Part shown: piece after piece, positions 1 to 7,440 of the stretch
Layout of the letters: each line of letters begins with the position of its first letter
Numbering within the stretch: position 1 is the stretch's first letter
Source: Bryobacteraceae bacterium
GTDB taxonomy: Bacteria > Acidobacteriota > Terriglobia > Bryobacterales > Bryobacteraceae
NCBI GenBank assembly: GCA_025056455.1
Contig: JANWVY010000001.1
Span: 691,757 to 755,756, forward strand
Length of the DNA: 64,000 nt
Direction of reading: 5' to 3'
Notes under the pieces: generated by a model
The model's input: the letters and a program-made list of their open reading frames with translations, nothing else
What the model was told of the DNA's origin: nothing
Databases searched by the model: none
Translations under genes and position numbers: made by a program

Positions 1-141
1 AATTGAGCTCTCGCGGGCAAGAAAACTGCTGATCCTAGCGAAACATGCAGCTAGCAAGTGGATCGAATAGCCTCTTGCCAGCAAAGGGGCTCCCACCTAA
101 GCCTAAGCCAGGAGTCGCCGGAGTCTGCTGAAACCAAGTTC
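1..141. other. Non-coding edge of window
   Basis: No convincing gene is visible in these first bases. The only open frame here (58-249, plus strand) is the antisense shadow of the exchanger gene that ends at 142. It may hold the downstream region of that gene; I see no clear terminator hairpin. Confidence 0.4.
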
Positions 142-1161
142 TCAAACCGAGCTGACCCGCCAGACCAGAAAAAGCAAATAAGTAGCGAGCAGAAACGCAC
201 CTTCGCCGCGCGTTACTGTCTGCCCGCTGCGGATCGCCACAGGGAGTAAAACCACCGACATCGCGGCCAAAAATAGGAGATCAGCATGGCCTCCGGGCGG
301 CAAAGCCACAGGCCGGATGGAAGAGACGATGCCCCCAATCGCGAGGATGTTAAACAGATTCGAGCCCACCACGTTGCCTAAGGCGATATCCGCGTTCCCC
401 CGGCGCGCCGCCATCACGCAAGTGGCGAGTTCGGGCAACGTCGTTCCGAGAGAAACCAGCGTGAGCCCAATGATGTTCTCGCCCAGTCCAAGCAGGCGGG
501 CGAGACGGACGGCTCCCTCGACAGTCCAGTCGGCGCCCAGCGAAACACCGACCAAACCCAGCAGGACCTTGATCAAATAGCGAGGGATTGAGCGCGAGGG
601 AGGAACACGGTGCTGGCTTTCGACTTGCTCCATGAACCCCGCCTCCGCACGGCCTGTTAACGCCCGCTTGGCGACGGAGTATATGGCTGTGTAGTAGAGA
701 AAGATAGCGAATAACAGCAAAAGGATGAGCCCGTCGCCCCGGCTAAACACGTCTTGGGAAGCGGCGGCCAGGCGGCGATCATTGCCGAGAATTAAGAACG
801 CACACACGGCCACCCAAACCATGGGAATTTCGCGCGTGATGAGCGAGGGTTCGACTTTTAAAGGCTGGATCATGGCCGTGAGCGCAAGCACCAGCCCTAG
901 GTTCACCGTAGACGCCCCCACAATGTTGCCAAAGGCCAATCCCGTTTCCCCGCGATAGGCCGACAAAGCATTGATGATGAGTTCGGGTGCGGAGGTACCG
1001 AATGCTACGACGGTCATGCCCACAATCAGCGGAGACACGCCAAGGGCCTGGGCCAGCGCGGCGATGGCGTCGACGAAAAGCTTCGCTCCGGTCAGCAACA
1101 ACACCAGCCCGACTAGGAAAAGGCCGGCTGCAAGCACCGGGGTCTGTAAAATCACGTCCAT
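142..1161 (-). CDS. Calcium/sodium antiporter, CaCA/YrbG family
   Basis: This 339-residue inner-membrane protein has the two inverted alpha-repeats of the Ca2+/cation antiporter superfamily. The first repeat, about residues 45-80, contains GTSAPEL; the second, about 230-270, contains GTTLPEL followed by GNVVGSNLFN. These acidic motifs form the ion-binding centre in the family. About ten hydrophobic segments are visible and the length is typical of bacterial YrbG/CaxA proteins. It would exchange Ca2+ against Na+ or H+. It lies 21 bases downstream of the two-component genes in the same direction, so it could be co-transcribed with them and be a target of that system (inference). Confidence 0.88.
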   Translation of the reverse strand: MDVILQTPVLAAGLFLVGLVLLLTGAKLFVDAIAALAQALGVSPLIVGMTVVAFGTSAPELIINALSAYRGETGLAFGNIVGASTVNLGLVLALTAMIQPLKVEPSLITREIPMVWVAVCAFLILGNDRRLAAASQDVFSRGDGLILLLLFAIFLYYTAIYSVAKRALTGRAEAGFMEQVESQHRVPPSRSIPRYLIKVLLGLVGVSLGADWTVEGAVRLARLLGLGENIIGLTLVSLGTTLPELATCVMAARRGNADIALGNVVGSNLFNILAIGGIVSSIRPVALPPGGHADLLFLAAMSVVLLPVAIRSGQTVTRGEGAFLLATYLLFLVWRVSSV

Positions 1162-1182
1162 CTTTTCAGACCAGGAAATGTG

Positions 1183-1830
1183 TTAGGAGATGATTTTTTT
1201 TCGAACCGCGTAAAGTACAATTTCCGCCGCGCTGTGCAGGTCGAGCTTCTGCATCAAATGCATGCGGTGAGTGGCCACGGTATTCACGCTACAGTCCAGC
1301 ATGACCGCCACTTCTTTGTTGGATTTGCCTTCGGCCAGCAGTTGGAGAACTTGCTTTTCGCGCTCGGTTAACAGCTCATAGGAGTCTTGAAGTCCTTTTT
1401 GCCGCAACTGGCGCACATAATCCTCCATCAGAGTGGCTTGAATGGCGGGGCTGAAGTACGACTTGCCCTGCGCGACGGCGCGCACGGCGCGGTCGAGATC
1501 CGCTTCGGCGCTTTCTTTCAGCAGGTAGCCCCTAGCCCCTGCGCTAAGCGCACGCAACAGATACTCTTCATCAGAATACATGCTTAGAATAATGACGGCC
1601 GCTGCGGACTGCGCTTTTACAATTTGCGCTGTCGCCTCGATGCCATTCAAATTCGGCATGGCGATGTCCATGATGACCACATCCGGCCGCTGCTGGGCGG
1701 CCAGCTGGACGGCGGCGAATCCGTCTGCGGCTTCCCCCACAACTTGAAAATCCGGAAACTGCTCGAGCTGAAGCCGGAGTCCCCGGCGCATCACACCATG
1801 GTCATCCGCAATCAGAATTCGCAAGCTCAT
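1183..1830 (-). CDS. NarL/FixJ-family response regulator
   Basis: A 215-residue DNA-binding response regulator. Residues 1-120 are a receiver domain with acidic pair D9-D10 and phosphoacceptor D55 in MDIAMPN; residues about 150-210 are a LuxR-type helix-turn-helix (LTEREKQVLQLLAEGKSNKEV is spread over its start). Its start codon overlaps the stop of the upstream histidine kinase by four bases, so the two are translationally coupled and almost surely a cognate pair. The signal is unknown; the adjacent exchanger gene is the nearest candidate target. Confidence 0.93.
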   Translation of the reverse strand: MSLRILIADDHGVMRRGLRLQLEQFPDFQVVGEAADGFAAVQLAAQQRPDVVIMDIAMPNLNGIEATAQIVKAQSAAAVIILSMYSDEEYLLRALSAGARGYLLKESAEADLDRAVRAVAQGKSYFSPAIQATLMEDYVRQLRQKGLQDSYELLTEREKQVLQLLAEGKSNKEVAVMLDCSVNTVATHRMHLMQKLDLHSAAEIVLYAVRKKIIS

Positions 1831-3167
1831 GAATGGGCCATCTCCCGGATCGGCAGCTCGAGCTCCAACAAAGTTCCGGCCCCCGGCCGTGATGTGATCT
1901 TCACCACGCCACCAAGGTCCCGCACGCGCTCCTGAATTCCAATTAAGCCGAGGCCAGACTTCGAAAGTTGTGCGGGATTAAATCCCACGCCGTCGTCCTG
2001 CACTGTAACACTCACCATATCCTCCCGCCCGTACAACGAGACAATGACTTGTTTGGCCTGCGCATGGCGCGCGCAATTATTCAAGGCCTCTTGAACGATC
2101 CGGTACACGCAGGTGCGGTGCGGCTCCGGAACACCGGCAATATTTCCGTCCAGACGGACATCGACTGGAATCCCCGTCCTCCGCGAACACTCCCGGGCAT
2201 GCCAGCGAAGAGCGGGGCCGAGACCGAGATCGTCGAGCATGGCGGGGCGCAAACCAGCAGCCAGATCCTTAATGGCGCGGACTACTTCCGTGTTTAGGCG
2301 TTTGACCTCTGCCAACTTTTCTTGAAAGCGTTCTGGCGAATCGTGTTGCGCTGCCTCGAGCCAGCCCAGCTCCATGCCCAAAGCGGACGCCATTTGACCC
2401 ACCGCGTCATGAAGCTCGAGCGAAATGCGCTTGCGCTCTTCTTCTTGCGCCTCCACGACTTTCCTGGCCAAGCGGCGCTGCTCGCGTTCCGCTTCCTCTG
2501 CGCGCTCGCGCTCGGCCTGCATCTTGCGCTCCAACCGGGTCACCCGCCAAAGCGCCAGCAGCGTCACCACGGCGCCCAGCCCCAAACACGTCCATAACAA
2601 GCGAATAATGAAGGATCGCAAACTCTGCTGGCCGCGCTCTCGCGCCTCTCGCTCAACGGCGAGATTGTGGGCATTGAGAGTCCTCAGCTCGTTGGCTAAG
2701 GCGACAATCGACTGGCGCTTGGGCAGAAGATTCTGCCGGATGAAGGCGTGGCTGCGAGCAAGCTTCTCTTCGGGCGACCAGTTGAGCATGGGATCCAGCG
2801 AGTCGGCATACTCTTGCGTCTCTTTTTGCAGCCGCTCGACTTTCTCCTTCTGGTTAGTCTGAAGACGACTCAGGCGCTTGAGATGACGCTCGATGGATTG
2901 CTGCACCGTAGCTAGTTGCGCCTTGTACTCAGGCGCCGCCGTGGGGGAGGGATCGAGCACATAGTCCCGCACCAAGATACCAGCCAGGTGAAGATCGGCG
3001 GGCAGGTCCCGGATCGCCTCGTCCACCTCTTCATAGGCAAGCTGGGCCGCCACCATCTGCTGGTGCATTTGATCGGCCCGGTGCATCGCTCCAAATCCAA
3101 GCAAACCAATCAAGACCAGCAAACAGCTAAAGCCAGCAAGAAGCGCTGCCGTAATTTTGGACCTCAT
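1827..3167 (-). CDS. Membrane histidine kinase, NarX/HisKA_3 type
   Basis: A 446-residue sensor kinase. I place the start at the ATG at 3167, directly before the first membrane segment, rather than an upstream in-frame codon at 3233. Transmembrane helices lie at about residues 7-28 and 187-207 and enclose a helical, probably four-helix-bundle periplasmic sensor domain. A coiled-coil rich in Glu/Arg (210-247) leads to a HisKA_3 domain with phosphoacceptor H253 in ELHDAVGQ, and a HATPase_c domain with the DDGVGF and GLGLIGI boxes near the C-terminus. It is coupled to the response regulator at 1183-1830. The ligand cannot be read from sequence. Confidence 0.9.
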   Translation of the reverse strand: MRSKITAALLAGFSCLLVLIGLLGFGAMHRADQMHQQMVAAQLAYEEVDEAIRDLPADLHLAGILVRDYVLDPSPTAAPEYKAQLATVQQSIERHLKRLSRLQTNQKEKVERLQKETQEYADSLDPMLNWSPEEKLARSHAFIRQNLLPKRQSIVALANELRTLNAHNLAVEREARERGQQSLRSFIIRLLWTCLGLGAVVTLLALWRVTRLERKMQAERERAEEAEREQRRLARKVVEAQEEERKRISLELHDAVGQMASALGMELGWLEAAQHDSPERFQEKLAEVKRLNTEVVRAIKDLAAGLRPAMLDDLGLGPALRWHARECSRRTGIPVDVRLDGNIAGVPEPHRTCVYRIVQEALNNCARHAQAKQVIVSLYGREDMVSVTVQDDGVGFNPAQLSKSGLGLIGIQERVRDLGGVVKITSRPGAGTLLELELPIREMAHS

Positions 3168-3250
3168 GGCTGGTTTCTCCCCCTCCATACTGCCAAATTT
3201 TCCACCGCCCTCCTGTGTGCAGCGGATAGCCATCGCCGCGGCGACAGCGT

Positions 3251-4063
3251 ATGGTGATACATGAGATGCTGGTGATCTTTAGCGATCTGGATGGCACCCT
3301 TTTGGACCCAGAAACCTATTCTTGGCAGGCGGCCCAGCAGGCCTTGGAGCGAATCGAGCAGTTGCGCATCCCTTTGATCCTGGTGTCGAGCAAAACACGC
3401 GCTGAAATCGAAGCCGTACGCCAGAGCTTGAGACACGGCCATCCGTTTGTCGTGGAAAACGGCGCCGCCGCCTTCTGGCCCCAGGGCTACTTTGAAGCGC
3501 CAGTGCCGGGCGCAACGGAGCGTGGCCCCTACGAGCTGCTCGAATGGGGTTCGCCTTATGGGGAGCTGGTTGAAGCGCTCCAAGCCGCCTCGCGCGAGGC
3601 TCAATGCCCGGTGCGAGGTTTTCACGACATGAGCTTGAGCGAAATTTGCGAGCTGACACACTTGACCCCCGAACAGGCCATCTTGGCCAAGCAACGAGAA
3701 TACGACGAACCGTTTTTGACCTCCCCGTCTTGCGCGCCCCAGCTGCTTGAGACAATTCGCCGCCGCGGCTTTCGCTGGACCCACGGGGGCCGCTTCTATC
3801 ACATTTGCGGCAACAACGATAAAGCTGTAGCGGTTCACGCTCTGACGAATCTCTACCGGCACAGATTCGGTCCTCTGACCACGATTGGATTGGGAGATAG
3901 CTGGAACGACCTGCCCCTATTTGACGCCGTAGACCGTGCCGTACTCGTTCGCTCCAAGCAACCCGCACCACCTGGCTTCCGCGGCGCAAAGCTCACGCGA
4001 GAACACGGACCAGCAGGATGGAACGAGGCCGTGCTCGAAATCTTGTCAGAGATGGCTCCATAA
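3251..4063 (+). CDS. mpgP: Mannosyl-3-phosphoglycerate phosphatase family HAD hydrolase
   Basis: A 270-residue cytosolic HAD phosphatase of subclass IIB. The nucleophile motif DLDGTLL (D12, D14) is at the N-terminus, a conserved SSKTRAEI block is at 46-53, the substrate-cap region contains the family string GFHDMS at 123-128 and KQREYDEPF near 147-155, and the Mg2+ motif GDSWND is at 215-220. These blocks match the mannosyl-3-phosphoglycerate phosphatase (MPGP/YedP) family. It converges, with an 18-base overlap, on the sugar-glycerate glycosyltransferase operon, so it probably removes the phosphate from glucosyl-, mannosyl- or mannosylglucosyl-3-phosphoglycerate. An ATG at 3266 (residue 6) is an alternative start. 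Exact substrate is inferred. Confidence 0.85.
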   Translation: MVIHEMLVIFSDLDGTLLDPETYSWQAAQQALERIEQLRIPLILVSSKTRAEIEAVRQSLRHGHPFVVENGAAAFWPQGYFEAPVPGATERGPYELLEWGSPYGELVEALQAASREAQCPVRGFHDMSLSEICELTHLTPEQAILAKQREYDEPFLTSPSCAPQLLETIRRRGFRWTHGGRFYHICGNNDKAVAVHALTNLYRHRFGPLTTIGLGDSWNDLPLFDAVDRAVLVRSKQPAPPGFRGAKLTREHGPAGWNEAVLEILSEMAP

Positions 4064-4750
4064 AGAAGACGGCCGCTCCTCGCGAGCACGGTCTTGTTTC
4101 TCAGCCAGAAAGCGGCCCACGCCTTGACTTGCTCCAATTCCCACAGCCAGGCTCACCGCCAAAATCAATCCACCGCAAATCATGATGAAAGCGGCCAGGA
4201 ACACGCTACGCGCGAAATTCAGCTGGTCGGCGGCCACCACCACGGCCACAAAGATCAGCAGCACCCGCACCAACGTGGCGAGACGGCGCGGCCCGGGAAT
4301 GCCTTCATTGACCGCCCACACCAGGGCGCTTCTTCCGAAATACTGCGCTAGCCACGTTCCCGCTAGCAGAATCGCCCCAGAAAGCACAAGCTTCGGAAGC
4401 AGAAACACGAGGCCTTGCACCATTTGCGTTGTCAGGTCCGTGTCAAAGATGCTCAACGCCGTTAGGCCTCCCCCCAGCAGAAAGAGCCAGTAAGCCCCTT
4501 CCGCCGCAACCCGGGCCGCACGCAGCCGGCCGGAAGGATCAATCATGAAAGCCAGTCCGCTCTGGCGAAGGAATTTATCAATGGTCAGGCCTTTGAAAAT
4601 GCGCAGGATCACCCATCTGGACACGAGCGCCAGCACGTAGGCTGTGAGAACAATAATCAGACCCGCCAGTAAGGGCGGAAGGAAAGTGGCCACTTGATGC
4701 TGTAATCGCTCAATCACACCTTCAAGCACTTGCCTTAACGTCTCTGTCAT
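4046..4750 (-). CDS. MscS-related membrane protein with conserved TM helices
   Basis: A 234-residue integral membrane protein. The ATG at 4750 is chosen because the residues encoded upstream of it lie inside the preceding glycosyltransferase gene in another frame. Hydrophobic helices lie at about residues 22-45, 85-110, 120-150, 170-190 and 195-220, with amphipathic linkers resembling the repeated conserved TM helix found in prokaryotic mechanosensitive-channel relatives. No typical soluble MscS beta domain is present. It overlaps the 3' end of the glycosyltransferase gene by 29 bases, so it is part of that operon. In a compatible-solute operon it may serve solute release or turgor sensing (inference). 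Confidence 0.72.
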   Translation of the reverse strand: MTETLRQVLEGVIERLQHQVATFLPPLLAGLIIVLTAYVLALVSRWVILRIFKGLTIDKFLRQSGLAFMIDPSGRLRAARVAAEGAYWLFLLGGGLTALSIFDTDLTTQMVQGLVFLLPKLVLSGAILLAGTWLAQYFGRSALVWAVNEGIPGPRRLATLVRVLLIFVAVVVAADQLNFARSVFLAAFIMICGGLILAVSLAVGIGASQGVGRFLAEKQDRAREERPSSLWSHL

Positions 4751-6068
4751 GGCGGACAACCTCCCTGTCTCTTGCGTTCGTTTGCCGGGCCGGAGCATCC
4801 GGACCAAAATCCCAATTGGCAAGCAGTACCGGCCGTAGCCGTTCAAATTCCAAGCAAAGCCGTTCAATCCGCTCTTCCACCTCGGCGCTGCTGAACGGCT
4901 CCATTTCAATGACCGTGGAAGCTACCCTGCCGAGATAAAGCGGTGTCAGCGCCGAGAGGATATGGCCTCGTTCGAGCGGGTGGCGTTTGTAGGTGCAAGC
5001 AAAGTCGAAAATCACATTCACCCACAGCTCATCGGGGAAGTGGAAGGGAGCCGGCGGAGGATCCAGCCCGAGCTTACGAACACCCGCAAAAGTCTCGGCG
5101 CGAAGCGCCATGCGCCAGATCTCCGCCAGATCGATGCAGCCTTGACGAAAAGCGCGGATCATCCGGTCCGAGCGGACGTTCACCGGATCCACGCCCACAT
5201 CAAATTGAAAACCAAAGATCTCGGTCGGCTTGGTGGATCTGGTCGCCTTCCACACCGCCTCGTACTCGATCATTAAAGCAAAAACGCTGCCTACCACCTG
5301 TTTGAGCATTTCGCTCAAATCCGAGCCAGGATCCTTGGGATCGTGCAGCTTGGCGCCAAGAAAACTTTGACAGACATGAAAACCTTCGGCTAAGGCCACG
5401 GTTGTCATCCAGATGTCGATGCCAAAGCGGGCCACGTCCGTGGCCCAGTCATTGCGCGCTAGGTAGCGCCGGAAGAGGCGGCTCGAAATCGCGAACTCCC
5501 CGCCAATGGGCTGGCGCACAATCTGGCCGTAGAGACAACGCGTCAGCGGATAGACGATGTTGTTCGTAATCGTGCCGTCGTATTTGTGGCGGTGGTAGTA
5601 AGGGGTCACTAGATCATAGTGCGCAAACAGCACCGGACGGACCAAATGATCCATCCACTCCGGTGCGATGGAGCGCAAGTCGGCATCCACCACCACACAA
5701 ACCTTCGCCTCGAGCTTAGCGGCAATTTCAAAGATCAAGCGGAAGGCGCTACCCTTGCCGGGGATGCCGTGATAAGGGAACGACAAGCGGTGAGCAGCAA
5801 TGGCAGGTGTCGACATCAACAACAAGTGCTGGTCGTCGACTCGCGCCGAGAGCACTTCATCGCGTGTGCGGTCCGTAGACCCACCATCGGAGTTCACAAT
5901 GACCGCCGTCAACTGTGGGAAAAATTTGGCCAGACCAGCATAAACGGCGCGGACGACATGCCCAATGGTGCGCGCGTTGTTGTAGCTCGGAATTCCGACG
6001 ACGATATCCGCTCGCCGGATAAACTCCGCGGCTTTTACCGCCTCTGGAGAAAGTGCCTGGAGGCTCAC
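4722..6068 (-). CDS. Glycosyltransferase resembling mannosylglycerate synthase
   Basis: A 448-residue GT-A-fold glycosyltransferase starting at a GTG (6068), supported by a Shine-Dalgarno AAGGAG at 6076-6081. It shows the nucleotide-sugar start IPSYNNARTI (26-35), the loop PGKG (103-106), the metal-binding DAD (128-130), and an acceptor-side QPIGGEF block. The PGKG, DAD and GGEF spacing recalls GT78 mannosylglycerate synthase. It lies 12 bases after the GpgS-like gene in the same operon. A mannosyltransferase acting on a glucosylglycerate-type acceptor, giving mannosylglucosylglycerate, is a plausible role; it could instead make mannosylglycerate. The sugar donor and acceptor are inferred. 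Confidence 0.75.
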   Translation of the reverse strand: MSLQALSPEAVKAAEFIRRADIVVGIPSYNNARTIGHVVRAVYAGLAKFFPQLTAVIVNSDGGSTDRTRDEVLSARVDDQHLLLMSTPAIAAHRLSFPYHGIPGKGSAFRLIFEIAAKLEAKVCVVVDADLRSIAPEWMDHLVRPVLFAHYDLVTPYYHRHKYDGTITNNIVYPLTRCLYGQIVRQPIGGEFAISSRLFRRYLARNDWATDVARFGIDIWMTTVALAEGFHVCQSFLGAKLHDPKDPGSDLSEMLKQVVGSVFALMIEYEAVWKATRSTKPTEIFGFQFDVGVDPVNVRSDRMIRAFRQGCIDLAEIWRMALRAETFAGVRKLGLDPPPAPFHFPDELWVNVIFDFACTYKRHPLERGHILSALTPLYLGRVASTVIEMEPFSSAEVEERIERLCLEFERLRPVLLANWDFGPDAPARQTNARDREVVRHDRDVKASA

Positions 6069-6080
6069 CTAAGAACTCCT

Positions 6081-7307
6081 TCAACTCACCGTTGCTGGCT
6101 GCCGGGCGTCCTTGGCCACCGCATCCAATAGCAGATCAAAAAACTCCGGAATCGCCGACAAGACTCGGTTCCAATTCGGAATGGGAGGGACACCGAGCGG
6201 ATCCTCCAAAAACTCCTCGGCCGCCCGCCGCAAGCTCCGCGCAAACGTGTTTACCGCAATCTCCTCGGCATGGCGGTCAAACTTTAACCCGTTCAGCATG
6301 GCATCCGCATAGTGACGCGCAATCGTGTCCTGCGCCATACGCACATACCGAACCTCGAGCGTGCGGAAATGCTCCGTGGTGAAAACAGCGCCCTCGGAAG
6401 CAACAGTTCGGAAGAGCGATTTTGCAATATCGGTCGCCATCTTGGAGAGACCTTTGCTAGGATCGCCCGCGGACAAATCCTGATGTTTGTGCTCATAGTT
6501 GTCCATCAGGTCCACCTGGCAGGTCCGCGCCACGGCACAATTCCGGTAAACTTCCGCAAGAACACCAACCTCCAGTCCCCAGTCGGCGGGTATGCGGTTG
6601 ACTCGTGCCAGATTCACGTTCATGGCGAACTCGCCAGACAGCGCATACCGAAAGCTGTCCAGAAAAGCAAGAAACGAAATTCCCGGCGCCATGCCCATCA
6701 TGGACCGGACCAAGGGAGTAAAGAAAAGGCGCGTTACCCGGCCGTGCATCCGGTCCGTGACCCGGGCGTAATACCCCTTGCAAAACTCAAAACCCAGGTT
6801 GGGATGGGCCACCGGAAAACACAACCGGGCCAGCAGCTGCCGGTCGTAGTTCACGATATCGCAATCGTGGAGAGCAATGACGTCACAGTCGCCATAGGCC
6901 AGAATTAAGCCGTAGGAAAGCCAGCAGGCTCGCCCTTTTCCATCCGGCCCCGCCGATAGCCCGCGCTCTTCCAGCAAACGAAAGAGCGCCTGAATGCGCT
7001 CGCTTTCGATATGGATAATCGTGACCGGCGTGTAAAAATTTTTGAACAAAGATTGAACCCGTAAGAACTGCTCCTGGCTGGCCCGGCCCAGTGCGAGCAC
7101 AATCCGTTGCAAGTAACGGATCTTCCGGAGCTCTTCCAGGATTCGCTGCATGGCGGTGTTTTCAAACTCGGAAACCAGCGCTGGAAGAACTAGGCCCACC
7201 GGTTTACTCCGAGTGAAGCGTTCCAAGTCTGCTTCAAGACGCTCCGTATTGTCTGGTCTCAATCGATGCAGAGTGGGGACAATGCCAGTCTGATAGAAAT
7301 CGGCCAT
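6081..7307 (-). CDS. gpgS: Glucosyl-3-phosphoglycerate synthase-like GT81
   Basis: A 408-residue glycosyltransferase. The ATG at 7307 is preferred over an upstream in-frame codon because it carries GGAG seven bases upstream and the family start ADFYQTG follows it. Motifs include VLPAL at 40-44, GPDGKGRA at 120-127, and the metal-binding HDCD at 147-150, followed by EFCKGYYARV and a GLEVGVLAEV block, all typical of bacterial GpgS-type enzymes that join NDP-glucose to 3-phosphoglycerate. It is the first gene of an operon with a second glycosyltransferase and an MscS-like membrane protein, which fits synthesis of a glucosylglycerate-derived osmolyte. A probable -10 (TATTCT on the minus strand) lies at 7326-7331. 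Confidence 0.8.
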   Translation of the reverse strand: MADFYQTGIVPTLHRLRPDNTERLEADLERFTRSKPVGLVLPALVSEFENTAMQRILEELRKIRYLQRIVLALGRASQEQFLRVQSLFKNFYTPVTIIHIESERIQALFRLLEERGLSAGPDGKGRACWLSYGLILAYGDCDVIALHDCDIVNYDRQLLARLCFPVAHPNLGFEFCKGYYARVTDRMHGRVTRLFFTPLVRSMMGMAPGISFLAFLDSFRYALSGEFAMNVNLARVNRIPADWGLEVGVLAEVYRNCAVARTCQVDLMDNYEHKHQDLSAGDPSKGLSKMATDIAKSLFRTVASEGAVFTTEHFRTLEVRYVRMAQDTIARHYADAMLNGLKFDRHAEEIAVNTFARSLRRAAEEFLEDPLGVPPIPNWNRVLSAIPEFFDLLLDAVAKDARQPATVS

Positions 7308-7404
7308 CGAATCGCTCCGAGCCCTAGAATAAAGCCTTGAACCCCTGTTGGGAATCACCTATCGGCATGAGAAAGGGGTGATTCGCTGAGCGATCCGCCG
7401 TCCT

Positions 7405-7433
7405 TTGTCAACCGTGCTGAAAGGCATCATAAT
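7405..7433 (+). promoter_or_regulatory. Sigma70-type promoter, probably leaderless
   Basis: TTGTCA at 7405-7410 is separated by 17 bases from CATAAT at 7428-7433. The ATG of the hydrolase gene begins seven bases after the -10 box, so the expected transcript would start at or next to the start codon. No Shine-Dalgarno sequence is visible. Confidence 0.6.
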
Positions 7434-7440
7434 GTGAGCT

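Noticed and set aside
3164-3862. Minus-strand frame of 232 residues overlapping the phosphatase gene
   Set aside because: Antisense to the MPGP-family HAD gene, whose plus-strand motifs are unambiguous.
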